Program-made: the position numbers and the translations under genes
Part shown: positions 8,753 through 17,708 of the stretch, piece after piece
Numbering within the stretch: position 1 is the first letter of the stretch
Layout: every line of letters begins with the position of its first letter
NCBI GenBank assembly: GCA_903907925.1
Contig: CAIVQB010000004.1
Coordinates: forward strand, 1 to 57,120
Length of the DNA: 57,120 bases
Direction of reading: 5' to 3'
From: an uncultured Verrucomicrobiota bacterium
Lineage (GTDB): Bacteria > Verrucomicrobiota > Verrucomicrobiia > Limisphaerales > UBA9464
Notes under the pieces: generated by a model
Told to the model about the DNA's origin: nothing
The model's database searches: none
The model's input: only the letters and a program-made list of their open reading frames with translations

Positions 8753-11203
8753 ATGAGCCGCGCCATTCGATCCCTTTTCGCCCTCGTTTTCATCGGTGTC
8801 AGCCTGATCGGCCTCCATGCCGCCGACCGGTTTGAGCTTCAGAACGGAGACCGCGTCCTCTTCATCGGCGACACCTTTTTCGAGCGGGAAGTGGACTACG
8901 GCTCAATCGAGACCCGCCTCACCGCCGCCTTTCCGGAGCACGCGGTAACCTTCCGAAACCTCGGCTGGGCCGGTGATTCGCCGATGGGCCGCGCGCGGGC
9001 GAGCTTTGACTGGAACAAATCGGAGACCGAGTGGCTCAAGCGGGTGAAGGAACAGCTCGCGCTCGTCAAACCCACGGTGGCCTTCCTGAGCTACGGAATG
9101 ACCGCCGCCCTCGAAGCGGCCGAGGCGAAATCTCCCGAGGACCAACAGGCGTTGATGGCGCGCTTCAAGTCGGGCATGACGCAGTTGATGGCGGCGATCG
9201 ACGAGGTCAGCGGCCAGAAGGTGCGGTTCGTTTTGCTGTCCCCGATCCCGCAGGAGGCTTCTCCCGGCGTTGGTAATGCAGAGTTGGCGGCCCACAACAG
9301 CCTGCTTGGAACCTACACGGCGGCGATCGAGCAGTTGGCTTCGGGAAATGGCGCGCGCTTTGTGCCGATGTTGGCAGTGGGACGTGACGCTCACGGGCTT
9401 TATGGAACCAGTTCGGTGAGCCAATTCGGTGTGGTCCTCGGACCCAAGGGCTATCAACGCGCGGCGGAGGTTGTCGCCGAATCGCTCGGGCTCCCGAAGA
9501 GTGGCGGTGCCGCGGAGGCCCGGGAACGTCTTCAGGCTGCGATTGTGAAGAAGAACGAACTCTTCTTCCACCGCTGGCGGCCGGAGAACTGGACCTACAT
9601 CTTCGGTTTCCGGAAACACGAACAAGGCCAGAACGCGGTGGAGATTCCACGGTTCGATCCGCTGATTGAGGAATGGGATGGAGTAATTGCCGGCCTGAGG
9701 AACCTTGACCGGCCGGATCCGAATACCGTGACTCGCGTTGATGCAGCCTTGGGAACTTCGACCCGTGAAACCGAGCAGAAGCGGTTCGTCGGCCGAAACC
9801 GCATTGCCGACGAGGCCCTCAAGGCGCAGTCCGCCGCGCCGAAACCCCGGGCACCCCAACCCATCCCCACCTTCGATGTCGCCGACGGCTTCGAGGTTTC
9901 CTTGTGGGCCGAGAATCCACTGCTGCACAAGCCGATCCAGATGAACTGGGATTCGCAGGGCCGACTGTGGGTCGCATCGTCCGAGGTGTATCCGCAGATC
10001 AAACCCGGCCAGCCGGCCACCGATTCCATCGTGGTTCTGGAAGACACCACCGGCAGCGGCAAGGCCGACAAACACACGGTGTTCGCCGGCGGTTTGTTGA
10101 TTCCGACCGGGGTCCTGCCTGACAACCGGGGTGGCGTTTACGTCGCCGCCAGCAGCCAGCTTCTGCACTTCGCCGACACCCAGGGTACCGGTCATGCCGA
10201 TCAAAAAACCGTCGTCCTCTCCAGCTTCGGCACCGAGGACACCCACCACAATCTCCACACTCTGCGCTGGGGTTACGATGGGCACCTCTATCTCAATCAA
10301 TCGATCTACACCCACACCCACATCGAAACGCCGTTCGGTGTCCGGCGGCTCAACAGTGCAGGCATCTGGCGGTTCAATCCCGACACCGGTTCGATGAGCA
10401 TCTTCACCAAGGGCGGGTGCAATCCCTGGGGACATCACTGGGATCAGTTCGGGAATTCCTTCTTCACCGACGGTGCCGGCGGCAAGGGCGTGTATCACGC
10501 GATGGAAGGGGCCACCTATTTCACCTACTCGGACATGCGCCGGGAAGCCGACAGCATCAGCCCGGGTAGCTATCCGAAGTTCGCCAGCCTGGAACTGGTT
10601 CACAGCCCGAATTTTCCGGCCGACTGGCAGGGCAGCGCGATCACCTGTGATTTCCGGGCGCATCGCGTGGTGCACTTCGCGATGACAGAAGTGGGTTCCA
10701 CCTTCCAAACCCGGGAGATGCCCGATCTCCTCCGTTCCACAAACGTCACCTTCCGTCCGATCGATTTGCGCTTCGGACCGGATGGCGCGTTGTACGTCGC
10801 CGACTGGTCGAACCCGATCATTCAGCACGGCGAAGTCGATTTCCGCGACCCGCGCCGCGACAAGGAACACGGCCGGATCTGGCGCATCGCGGCCCGCCAG
10901 GGAACGGTCGCCGTGCGACAAAACCTGAACCGCCTTTCGGTCACCGAACTGTTGGATCGCACGCTCTCGGCCAGCGGTTGGGAACAGGAACAATCCCGTG
11001 CGGTGTTGCGTCAGCGCGGATCCGACAAGGTCCTGCCTTCCGTGAAATCCTGGCTGGCCCGGCAATTGGATCCACGGGCGAAATTGGAGGCGATGTGGAT
11101 TTATGAGGCGTTCGAGAAACCCAACGACGCGATCCTCGCCGAGGTGATCGCATCGCCCGACGGACATGTTCGCACCGCCGCCGCCCGCCAGCTCAGCCGC
11201 TGA
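8753..11203 (+). CDS. PVC-type protein: SGNH-like domain plus membrane-bound dehydrogenase propeller
   Basis: An 816-residue exported protein. The signal peptide is MSRAIRSLFALVFIGVSLIG. Residues of roughly 23-265 form a GDSL/SGNH-like domain (LFIGDTFFERE in place of a classical GDSL block I, then NLGWAGDSP). About 369-715 is the propeller of the putative membrane-bound dehydrogenase family known from Planctomycetes and Verrucomicrobia (FDVADGFEVSLWAENPLLHKPIQMNWDSQGRLW). The tail (725-816) begins HEAT-like repeats and stops. In many relatives the same chain continues through HEAT repeats into a haem c domain; here those parts are on the next gene. Substrate unknown; probably periplasmic redox or carbohydrate chemistry (inference). 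Confidence 0.85.
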   Translation: MSRAIRSLFALVFIGVSLIGLHAADRFELQNGDRVLFIGDTFFEREVDYGSIETRLTAAFPEHAVTFRNLGWAGDSPMGRARASFDWNKSETEWLKRVKEQLALVKPTVAFLSYGMTAALEAAEAKSPEDQQALMARFKSGMTQLMAAIDEVSGQKVRFVLLSPIPQEASPGVGNAELAAHNSLLGTYTAAIEQLASGNGARFVPMLAVGRDAHGLYGTSSVSQFGVVLGPKGYQRAAEVVAESLGLPKSGGAAEARERLQAAIVKKNELFFHRWRPENWTYIFGFRKHEQGQNAVEIPRFDPLIEEWDGVIAGLRNLDRPDPNTVTRVDAALGTSTRETEQKRFVGRNRIADEALKAQSAAPKPRAPQPIPTFDVADGFEVSLWAENPLLHKPIQMNWDSQGRLWVASSEVYPQIKPGQPATDSIVVLEDTTGSGKADKHTVFAGGLLIPTGVLPDNRGGVYVAASSQLLHFADTQGTGHADQKTVVLSSFGTEDTHHNLHTLRWGYDGHLYLNQSIYTHTHIETPFGVRRLNSAGIWRFNPDTGSMSIFTKGGCNPWGHHWDQFGNSFFTDGAGGKGVYHAMEGATYFTYSDMRREADSISPGSYPKFASLELVHSPNFPADWQGSAITCDFRAHRVVHFAMTEVGSTFQTREMPDLLRSTNVTFRPIDLRFGPDGALYVADWSNPIIQHGEVDFRDPRRDKEHGRIWRIAARQGTVAVRQNLNRLSVTELLDRTLSASGWEQEQSRAVLRQRGSDKVLPSVKSWLARQLDPRAKLEAMWIYEAFEKPNDAILAEVIASPDGHVRTAAARQLSR

Positions 11204-11266
11204 TTGAACGGACCGCACCGCCGCCGCACCCCATTCCACGACACCTTTTCGCGAACTCTCCCTCCG

Positions 11267-13306
11267 ATGAAATCTTCCCGCCCTTTCTGGTTCACCGGCC
11301 TGATGTCCCTGGGCCTCGCCGGCCAGTTGCAATGGGTCAGCGTCACCGCCACCGCCGCGGATGCCAGCCGACTGGTTGTCCTCGAAAAACTGGTGCACGA
11401 CCCGGCACCCCGGGTGCGTTTGGAGGCCTTGCGCGCGCTGGCCAAGGTGGGGACCGGCCGCGCGGCAGAACTCGCTTTGGGTGCGTTGAACGAGCCGATG
11501 GATCCTACTCTGGATTACGCGCTCTGGCTGACGATTAACGATTTGTCCGAGCCCTGGATCGCCGCGCTTCAATCGGGCGCCTGGAAAACCGAGGGCCGCG
11601 AGAAGCAATTGGAATTCGGTCTCAAGGCCATCAAGCCCGAACAGGCCAGCCGCGTTCTGGGACAATTGCTCGCGCAACATCCGCTGGGTCGCGATGGCGC
11701 CGGGCCATGGATTGAATTGATCGGTTCCGCGGGAACGCCACGGGAACTGCAGGCGCTGTTCCAGCAGGTGCTCTCCGGCGGATTCGATGACGCGGCCTCG
11801 GTGCGCGCCTTGAAGTCACTGGCCGACGCGACCCGGTTGCGAAATATCCGACCGGACGGTCCTCAGGCGGATCTGGGTCGTCTGTTCGATTCGTCGTCAG
11901 ACAGTGTCCGGGTGGAAGCCATCAAGCTGGCGGCGGTCTGGAAGACATTGGGGACCTCGTTCGGTCGGCTATCTGAAATTGCCGGAGCGGCGGGTTCCAG
12001 TGATGCCGCGCGGACCGTGGCCATCACGGCGTTGCGTTCGATTGGCGGTAAGGGTGCGGCCGATGCGCTGGCCGGGTTGGCGGGTGAAGGAAAGGAACCG
12101 GCCGTACGCTGGCAGGCCGCGGCCGCCCTGGCCGGACTCGACCTGGGCCGCGCCGTTCCGGTGGTCGTTGCCGTGGCGCGTTCGTTGAACGACGAGCCGG
12201 TGGCGATTGAATTCTGGCGTCGCGTTCTCGCGGTCAAAGGCGCTTCTAAGGCGGTTGCCGAGGCGTTGCCGGCCTCGGGCGTTCCGCAGTCGGCCGCACG
12301 CGCTGGCATGCGTGTCGCGCGCGAAGGCGGACGCAACGAAGTGGATCTGGTGGTCGCGCTCGCCCGCTCGTCAGGACTGGCGACCGACACCCAGGCGTTC
12401 ACCGGCCAGTTGATCCGCGAACTCGCCGCCAAGGCCGCGACCCAGGGCGATCCGATTCGCGGCGAATTGATTTATCGTCGCACCGATCTCGCCTGCATCG
12501 GATGCCATTCCATCGGCGGTGCCGGCGGAAAAGTCGGGCCTGACATGACCAGCATCGGGGCCAGTGCGCCGATCGATTACCTGGTGGAATCCGTGCTCCT
12601 GCCGAACGCGAAGATCAAGGAAGGCTACGGCACCGTGATGGTTACGACTCGCGACGGCACCGAATGGTCGGGAACTCTGGCGCGCGAAACGGGGCAGGAA
12701 ATCGTGCTGCGCAATGCCGCCGGTGCGGAGCAACCGATCGCGAAAAATGACGTCGCCAAGCGCGACTTGGGAACCCTGTCGCTCATGCCGTCGGGCTTGA
12801 TGGATCCGCTGGGCGAACAGGAGCAGTTGGATTTGTTCGCCTTCCTGTCGCGGCTCGGCAAGCCGGGCGACTACGACGCCAGTCACGGCGGTGTGGCCCG
12901 TCGTTGGCGCCTCTACACTCTGACGCATACCGATCAGCAGAACGGCCGAGGCAATTTCATGTGGGAATCACCGTTTACCGACCGGTCTTGGGCGCCGGTG
13001 TATTCGCTGGTCAACGGACGCCTGAGCCGTTCACTGATTCAAGAAGCCACCCGGCGTTCACAATGGGAGGGAACGATCGCCCTGTACGCCGCCACCGAAA
13101 TCAACGCCGCCAAGGCCGGACCGGTGAAGCTGAAACTGGACGCCTCGGCCGGTGAAGTGTGGATCGACGGACGCAAGATCGGCGGGACCGGGGAGTTGAC
13201 CACGGACCTGACCGCCGGCACGCACCGGGTCATCGTCCGGATGGATCCGAAACAAATCCCCGACGCCCTCCGCCTCGAATCCGACGGAAGTTTCGTGCTG
13301 AATTAG
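11267..13306 (+). CDS. HEAT-repeat protein with PVC-type CxxCH haem domain
   Basis: A 679-residue exported protein. The signal peptide spans about MKSSRPFWFTGLMSLGLAG to VTATAADA. HEAT repeats cover about 25-395 (DPAPRVRLEALRALAKVG is typical). A c-type cytochrome domain has CIGCH at 410-414, with VGPDMTSIG and the distal Met region as in the PVC haem-binding domain. The C-terminal 150 residues are a beta-sandwich-like domain. It follows the SGNH/dehydrogenase gene by 63 bases and supplies exactly the modules missing from that protein, so the two products probably work together in the periplasm as an electron-transfer pair. The start at ATG 11267 is chosen because it gives the signal peptide. 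Confidence 0.85.
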   Translation: MKSSRPFWFTGLMSLGLAGQLQWVSVTATAADASRLVVLEKLVHDPAPRVRLEALRALAKVGTGRAAELALGALNEPMDPTLDYALWLTINDLSEPWIAALQSGAWKTEGREKQLEFGLKAIKPEQASRVLGQLLAQHPLGRDGAGPWIELIGSAGTPRELQALFQQVLSGGFDDAASVRALKSLADATRLRNIRPDGPQADLGRLFDSSSDSVRVEAIKLAAVWKTLGTSFGRLSEIAGAAGSSDAARTVAITALRSIGGKGAADALAGLAGEGKEPAVRWQAAAALAGLDLGRAVPVVVAVARSLNDEPVAIEFWRRVLAVKGASKAVAEALPASGVPQSAARAGMRVAREGGRNEVDLVVALARSSGLATDTQAFTGQLIRELAAKAATQGDPIRGELIYRRTDLACIGCHSIGGAGGKVGPDMTSIGASAPIDYLVESVLLPNAKIKEGYGTVMVTTRDGTEWSGTLARETGQEIVLRNAAGAEQPIAKNDVAKRDLGTLSLMPSGLMDPLGEQEQLDLFAFLSRLGKPGDYDASHGGVARRWRLYTLTHTDQQNGRGNFMWESPFTDRSWAPVYSLVNGRLSRSLIQEATRRSQWEGTIALYAATEINAAKAGPVKLKLDASAGEVWIDGRKIGGTGELTTDLTAGTHRVIVRMDPKQIPDALRLESDGSFVLN

Positions 13307-13361
13307 GGCGCGGTCGATGTGCCGGGTTTTGACGTGAACCGAGTGCATCCATTGTAGATCC

Positions 13362-13604
13362 ATGAAAACGGCGGTTCAAAAGTGGGGGAACAGTTTGGCG
13401 CTTCGGATTCCCAAGGCCTACGCCGATGAAATCTCACTCCGGGAGGGGGCTTCGGTCGACCTGACTCTCGAATCCGGGACCTTGGTCGTCCGGCCGATTC
13501 GGAAGCCGACGCCGACCCTCGAAGATCTTCTCCAGGGCGTGAATTCAAGAAACCGCCATCAAAGTGTCGAAACCGGCCCGGTGGTGGGACGTGAGGTTTG
13601 GTGA
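13362..13604 (+). CDS. MazE/AbrB-like antitoxin, apparently orphan
   Basis: An 80-residue protein. Residues 1-48 (MKTAVQKWGNSLALRIPKAYADEISLREGASVDLTLESG...) match the SpoVT/AbrB swapped-hairpin DNA-binding domain of MazE antitoxins. The C-terminal part (PTLEDLLQGVNSRNRHQSVETGPVVGREVW) is the usual toxin-contacting tail, including the terminal G-x-E-W. A MazF gene would normally overlap or follow directly. The 141 bases before the next gene contain no open MazF frame; only a short string WNPQVG right after the stop is faintly MazF-like. Probably a solitary antitoxin or transcription regulator. Confidence 0.85.
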   Translation: MKTAVQKWGNSLALRIPKAYADEISLREGASVDLTLESGTLVVRPIRKPTPTLEDLLQGVNSRNRHQSVETGPVVGREVW

Positions 13605-13745
13605 CGTGGAATCCCCAGGTTGGCTGCCCGCCGGCACCATTGGTGCGTCGTCAGTTTCCCGGCTCGATTGCCAACTTCGCCTTTTCTTTATCGGTGTGAG
13701 TTGGGACTCTTTCCGCACCGCAGAGCTGCCCCATCCCTGATTCCC

Positions 13746-14870
13746 ATGCAACGATCCCTTCTTCCGACGCTGGTCGCCACCGCCCTGGCGACGTCGTTCA
13801 CCTCTGGCTTGGTCCGCGCCCATGAGGTGGGTGCTGGACATGCCGAAACCACCACCGCCACGCCGCTGCCGTTCGGTGTCGAAAAGAGCGGGCCCGTCCG
13901 CACGCCGGCCGGCGTCAAACTTGCACCGGGCACCGGAGTGAGTGGCACCGGATTCTGGCGCTTTGTCGCGGCGAAGGAATTGACGCCGGTTCCCGCCGAG
14001 GCCATGCCCAAGATCAAGGGCGCCCACGGCACCATCATCGTCGATGGCGAACGGGACATGGTTTATTGGGGTCTCGCGAACGTCGGTTGGGTGGCCTTCA
14101 GCGAACATCTCACCAAGTCCTGGGTGGTGAAGGGCGACCCCGCCTTCGCCAAGGGCAACCTCCATGGTGCCGACATTCTTCCGCGCGCCGGCAAACTTCC
14201 GCTGGTGGTCGCTGCTGACAACGACGAGGGCGAGGTCTACCTGACCGACACCTCGTTCCAGCACGCCGAGACCCTCCGTATGCCGGACCTGCCGCCGTAC
14301 GCCGACAAGAAGGGCTATGCTCCGACCGATGCCGCCTTCGTCAGCAAGGACGAGGTCTGGATCACCGATGGATACGCCAAGGCCTACTTCATGTCGGCCA
14401 CCACCCAGCCGTTCCGGTTCACCGGGAAATTCTACGGGGGCAAGAAAATGTCCAACACCCCGCACGGGATCACCTTTGATCCGCAGGACAAATCGCTGCT
14501 GATTTCCGCCCGCCCGGAGGCTCAGGTGAAGCGCTGGGATCCGAAGCACGAACACTTCCACGATATCGCCGGTCTTCCCCCGGGCAGCACGGTGTGTGAT
14601 GTCGATCTCTGGGGCGACTACGCGCTGGCACCCTGCCTCGACGGTCCGAATGGCTCACCCGGACCGATCTACATCATCAACATGAAGAAGCGGGCCATCG
14701 TCGCCACGCTCCGTCCCAAGGTGGATCTCGGATACTCCGATGCCCAACACATCCACGACGCGGCCTGGTACGTCACCGGCAAGGGATCGCGCAAGGAAGT
14801 GTACGTCCTCTTCACCAATTGGAATCCGGGCGGCGTGGGTGCGTTGAAGTTGGTCAACCCGCTGGAATAA
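13746..14870 (+). CDS. Secreted beta-propeller-like protein of unknown function
   Basis: A 374-residue exported protein with signal peptide MQRSLLPTLVATALATSF...VRA and mature start HEVGAGHAET. The body shows repeated beta-strand blocks with Trp/Tyr-Gly-Asp turns (GTIIVDGERDMVYWGL, PLVVAADNDEGEVYLTD, NTPHGITFDPQDKSLLISARPEAQVKRWDP), as in NHL/YncE-type propellers. No metal or haem motif is visible. Start chosen at ATG 13746, inside a longer open frame beginning at 13620 that lacks a signal at its front. Followed by a clear intrinsic terminator at 14912-14939. Function not recognised. Confidence 0.7.
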   Translation: MQRSLLPTLVATALATSFTSGLVRAHEVGAGHAETTTATPLPFGVEKSGPVRTPAGVKLAPGTGVSGTGFWRFVAAKELTPVPAEAMPKIKGAHGTIIVDGERDMVYWGLANVGWVAFSEHLTKSWVVKGDPAFAKGNLHGADILPRAGKLPLVVAADNDEGEVYLTDTSFQHAETLRMPDLPPYADKKGYAPTDAAFVSKDEVWITDGYAKAYFMSATTQPFRFTGKFYGGKKMSNTPHGITFDPQDKSLLISARPEAQVKRWDPKHEHFHDIAGLPPGSTVCDVDLWGDYALAPCLDGPNGSPGPIYIINMKKRAIVATLRPKVDLGYSDAQHIHDAAWYVTGKGSRKEVYVLFTNWNPGGVGALKLVNPLE

Positions 14871-14911
14871 GGACGGGTTTCGAACAGCATCTGTCCGCAG
14901 CATTTTCGAAG

Positions 14912-14939
14912 GGCGACCCGGCTTGGGTCGCCTTTTTTT
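14912..14939 (+). terminator. Rho-independent terminator
   Basis: GGCGACCC (14912-14919), loop GGCTT, GGGTCGCC (14925-14932), followed directly by seven T. A perfect 8-bp GC-rich stem and U tract, 41 bases after the stop of the 374-residue secreted protein. Confidence 0.92.
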
Positions 14940-14967
14940 GTTCCAGACTGCGAGGATCGGGAGATGT

Positions 14968-15179
14968 GAAAATCTGGAAAACAGGAAAGCAGGAATATGA
15001 AAGTGAGCGAGTGGGCGAAGGTGTGAGTCAAATGGGCCGGGCCTTCAGCCCTTGTGGCGTTTGAAACCGGTTCCCTGGGGCGAGTGCCCCAGGCTGGTAT
15101 GGGACGCACCGTTGGCGCTGAAACCCGCCCTGTTTGCATCAAATGCCTCAGGTCCTGCTTTTCTGCTTTCCAGATTTTC
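14968..15179. mobile_element. 212-bp MITE-like element with 26-bp terminal inverted repeats
   Basis: The left end 14968-14993 (GAAAATCTGGAAAACAGG...) and the right end 15154-15179 are inverted repeats matching at 24 of 26 positions. The interior has no gene. It holds a perfect hairpin at 15074-15093 (CCTGGGGC-GAGT-GCCCCAGG), related to the one at 19768-19786. The element sits between the terminator of the upstream gene and the stop codon (15188) of the minus-strand lipoprotein. I see no obvious target duplication. Either a non-autonomous transposon or a structured dispersed repeat. Confidence 0.7.
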
Positions 15180-15187
15180 AACCGTCT

Positions 15188-15655
15188 TCAAGGCTTCCTT
15201 CGGATCGCCACGTCGCCTGCAGGGAGTTCGAGACGCTCCGTATTGGTGGAGAGCGAACCGATGGGGAAGTTGGTCTGCCACCGGATGAAGCTGCCGTGCT
15301 GGACGGTGAGCCGGGTGTTCAATGGCGTTTCACCCCAAGCGAACAGCAGCGCCACCTGGCGCGGGGGCAGATCGAAGGCTCCGTCCCGACCGGTCCGGAC
15401 GTAGTCGTGTGACAACACCATCTCCTCGGCTCCCTTCAAAAACTCACCGGTGCCACCGCGCCAGGTCCAGATCTGTCGTCCAACACGGGCGTTTCGAACC
15501 GGCGCGCCGTCCTTGCCATCGATCACCCGGCCGGTGATTCGCGGTGCGGTGTAGTCAATACCCGGACCGCGAAACGTATCGCATCCGCCCGCAATCAGAG
15601 CCAGTGCAGCGGCAGACACGAGGTGCCAGGTGTTGACGTTCGGGCACCGATTCAT
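15188..15655 (-). CDS. Lipoprotein with carboxypeptidase-regulatory-like domain
   Basis: A 155-residue lipoprotein. The N-terminus MNRCPNVNTWHLVSAAALAL leads to the lipobox IAGGC. The mature part contains a single beta-sandwich of the CarboxypepD_reg type (ITGRVIDGKDGAPVRNARV ... GRDGAFDLPPRQVALLF), which in other surface proteins serves as a stalk or binding domain. An alternative start four codons upstream (15667, MSHPMNRC) is possible. The stop lies eight bases from the end of the inverted-repeat element, so that element may provide its transcript end. Confidence 0.7.
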   Translation of the reverse strand: MNRCPNVNTWHLVSAAALALIAGGCDTFRGPGIDYTAPRITGRVIDGKDGAPVRNARVGRQIWTWRGGTGEFLKGAEEMVLSHDYVRTGRDGAFDLPPRQVALLFAWGETPLNTRLTVQHGSFIRWQTNFPIGSLSTNTERLELPAGDVAIRRKP

Positions 15656-15745
15656 CGGGTGACTCATTGAATTCAGAGTGGTGCAATGGCGGTGAAAGGC
15701 CATCGCGCAGCGCGTGACGATTCCGGGAATCTCTCCGGCGGCCGC

Positions 15746-16576
15746 CTACTTCAACCGGACCACCAGCTCCTTCGTGAGCGCGCGAAACGCCTCGGCTCCG
15801 GTGGCCGTGCTGTCATGCAATTCGATGGGCTTCGCCTCCATCGGTGCCTCGGCGAGCTTGATGTTTTCCGGGATGACGGTCTCGAAGAAGTAGAGGCGCT
15901 TGAACTCCTTGGCCGAACGCAGGCGTTCCATGGTTTCCGCGTGGTAGCGCAACCAGCCGCGAACCCGCGTGAACACGACACCGAGGCAGCGGATCTTGAA
16001 TTCCAGTTCCCGCGTCAGGTAGCCCAAACGATCCTGCAGGAGATTCAATCCCAGCGTGGACAGATAGTCTGGCTGCATCGGGATCAGATAGGCGTCGCTG
16101 GCGTAGAGCGCGTTCTGCGTCGCGGTCATCAGGTTGGGCGGGCAATCGCAGAGGATCACGTCGTAGTCGCCGAGAACCTTTTCGATCTTCCGGGAAAAAA
16201 TCCGCTCCCGACCGGGCCGCGCCGCCAGATCGAGATCAATGAAGGTGAGCGCCAGGTGGGACGGAATGAGGTCGAGACCGGGCACCTCCGGTAGCACGTC
16301 ATGAACGATGCAGTCGGCCAGCTTCGCGGGTTCGCCGCGCTTCTTTTTCCCGTGGACTTCGAGGACGTCGGCCATCGTGCCGTGTTTGTCCGCCCATTTT
16401 TCCCAGGCGGTCTCGGACATGACCGAAAGCGAGGTGTTGGTCTGGGAATCGAAATCCACCAACAGCACTCGTTTGCCGTGGTCGCGGGCGAGGTAGGTGG
16501 CGAGGTTTACGGCGCACGTCGTTTTCCCGACGCCGCCCTTCATGTTGATGAGGGAAATGACCTGCGCTTTGGCCAT
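15746..16576 (-). CDS. ParA/Soj family ATPase, orphan
   Basis: A 276-residue P-loop ATPase. The deviant Walker A motif KGGVGKTT is at residues 13-20, with the signature Lys after GG as in ParA/MinD. VLLVDFDSQTNTS follows, with DVILCDCPPNL as the Walker B region. No ParB or centromere-binding gene is adjacent; neighbours are a lipoprotein and a ThuA-like gene on the other strand. Soj relatives outside par loci position diverse cargos such as chemotaxis arrays or secretion machines. Here the cargo cannot be told from context. The start is ATG 16574-16576, immediately before the conserved beta-1 strand. Confidence 0.88.
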   Translation of the reverse strand: MAKAQVISLINMKGGVGKTTCAVNLATYLARDHGKRVLLVDFDSQTNTSLSVMSETAWEKWADKHGTMADVLEVHGKKKRGEPAKLADCIVHDVLPEVPGLDLIPSHLALTFIDLDLAARPGRERIFSRKIEKVLGDYDVILCDCPPNLMTATQNALYASDAYLIPMQPDYLSTLGLNLLQDRLGYLTRELEFKIRCLGVVFTRVRGWLRYHAETMERLRSAKEFKRLYFFETVIPENIKLAEAPMEAKPIELHDSTATGAEAFRALTKELVVRLK

Positions 16577-16730
16577 GTGAAGACTGTTGGCAAGGGCGAC
16601 GGGTTCGTCCAGTGGGGAGTGGCCGGGACGCGGAATATCCTGTCAAAGGCCCGGCCGACCAGTCCGGGATGGCGCAATGCCCCGGGGTGAGTAGGCTTCG
16701 CGGCGTCACCCTTTCTGCGAATCCCAATCG

Positions 16731-17708
16731 ATGCCAGCCATGAACCCATCCCCACTTTTCCGACGAATTTTAACCGGACGAGACCTCTTCCTGGCTTCCC
16801 GCCTGGGTTTGTGGTTGGGACTGGGGTTGGGGCTTGCCCTCGCTCGAACCGCGGTTGCCGCCCCGCCGGTCCGCGTTCTGGTCTGGGATGAACAACAGCC
16901 GGCACAGCGGCGGGTCTACACCAACTGGCTCGGCAATCAGATCGCCGCCTTCCTGAAGACTCGACCCGGGTTTTCAGTGGCCACCGCCCGTCTCGACGAT
17001 CCGGAGCAGGGCCTTTCGATGGCGCAATTGGACGCCACCGATGTCCTGGTCTGGTGGGGACACGTCCGCAACGGCGAAGTATCGGCGGACCACGCTCGCG
17101 ACATCGTGCGTCGGATCCAGGCCGGCCGGCTTTCGTTGATGGCGCTGCATTCCGCTCATTGGTCGGCACCTTTCATGGAAGCGATGAATGTCCGCGCCCG
17201 GGAGGATGCCCTCCGCGTCCTGTCGCCCGCTGAACGGGCCATGGCGGTGATCCACGAGACGAACCTTTTCGCGAACCTGCGAACCCCGCCGAAGTACACC
17301 GACCGCCTCAGCCCGTCCGCGATTTATCGCAAACCTTTCGACGGTCCGTTCGAGGTTCAATTGACGCTTCCGAACTGCTGTTTTCCCGCCTATCGACCCG
17401 ACGCCATGCCCAGCCGTGTTCGCGTTCTCCTGCCCAAGCACCCGATCGCCCGTGGGCTGCCGGCGGAATTCGTGGTCGAACAAACGGAGATGTATGACGA
17501 GCCGTTCCACGTCCCCGCGCCCGATGCCGTCGTCCTCGAAGAACGTTGGGAACATGGAGAATGGTTTCGCAGCGGCAGTGTTTGGAACATCGGCAAGGGG
17601 CGGGTTTTCTACTTCCGACCGGGGCATGAGCTTTACCCGGTCTTCAAGAATCCCGACGTGTTAAAGGTGATCGAAAACGCCGCACGCTGGATGGGTACGC
17701 GCGAGTAA
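16731..17708 (+). CDS. ThuA-like trehalose-utilization-type protein, secreted
   Basis: A 325-residue protein with a hydrophobic signal (LGLWLGLGLGLALARTAVAA) and a ThuA/class I glutamine-amidotransferase-like body: VRVLVWDEQ, DVLVWWGHVRNGEVSADHARDIVRRIQAGRLSLMALHSAHWSAPF and the C-terminal GKGRVFYFRPGHELYPVFKNPDVLKVIENAARW. ThuA-domain proteins are common in PVC bacteria, are tied to sugar catabolism and are usually exported. The last motif is very close to the canonical family end. A second start three codons downstream (ATG 16740) is equally possible. Confidence 0.87.
   Translation: MPAMNPSPLFRRILTGRDLFLASRLGLWLGLGLGLALARTAVAAPPVRVLVWDEQQPAQRRVYTNWLGNQIAAFLKTRPGFSVATARLDDPEQGLSMAQLDATDVLVWWGHVRNGEVSADHARDIVRRIQAGRLSLMALHSAHWSAPFMEAMNVRAREDALRVLSPAERAMAVIHETNLFANLRTPPKYTDRLSPSAIYRKPFDGPFEVQLTLPNCCFPAYRPDAMPSRVRVLLPKHPIARGLPAEFVVEQTEMYDEPFHVPAPDAVVLEERWEHGEWFRSGSVWNIGKGRVFYFRPGHELYPVFKNPDVLKVIENAARWMGTRE

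Noticed and set aside
8903-11680. 925-residue antisense frame across the dehydrogenase gene
   Set aside because: Shadow frame; the plus-strand protein has recognisable domains and a signal peptide.
13605-13745. A MazF toxin gene after mazE
   Set aside because: No open frame of sufficient length; only a six-residue resemblance remains.
16641-16646. Perfect TTGACA on the minus strand upstream of the ParA gene
   Set aside because: The hexamer 17 bases downstream (GCCACT) does not resemble a -10 box, so a promoter is not supported.
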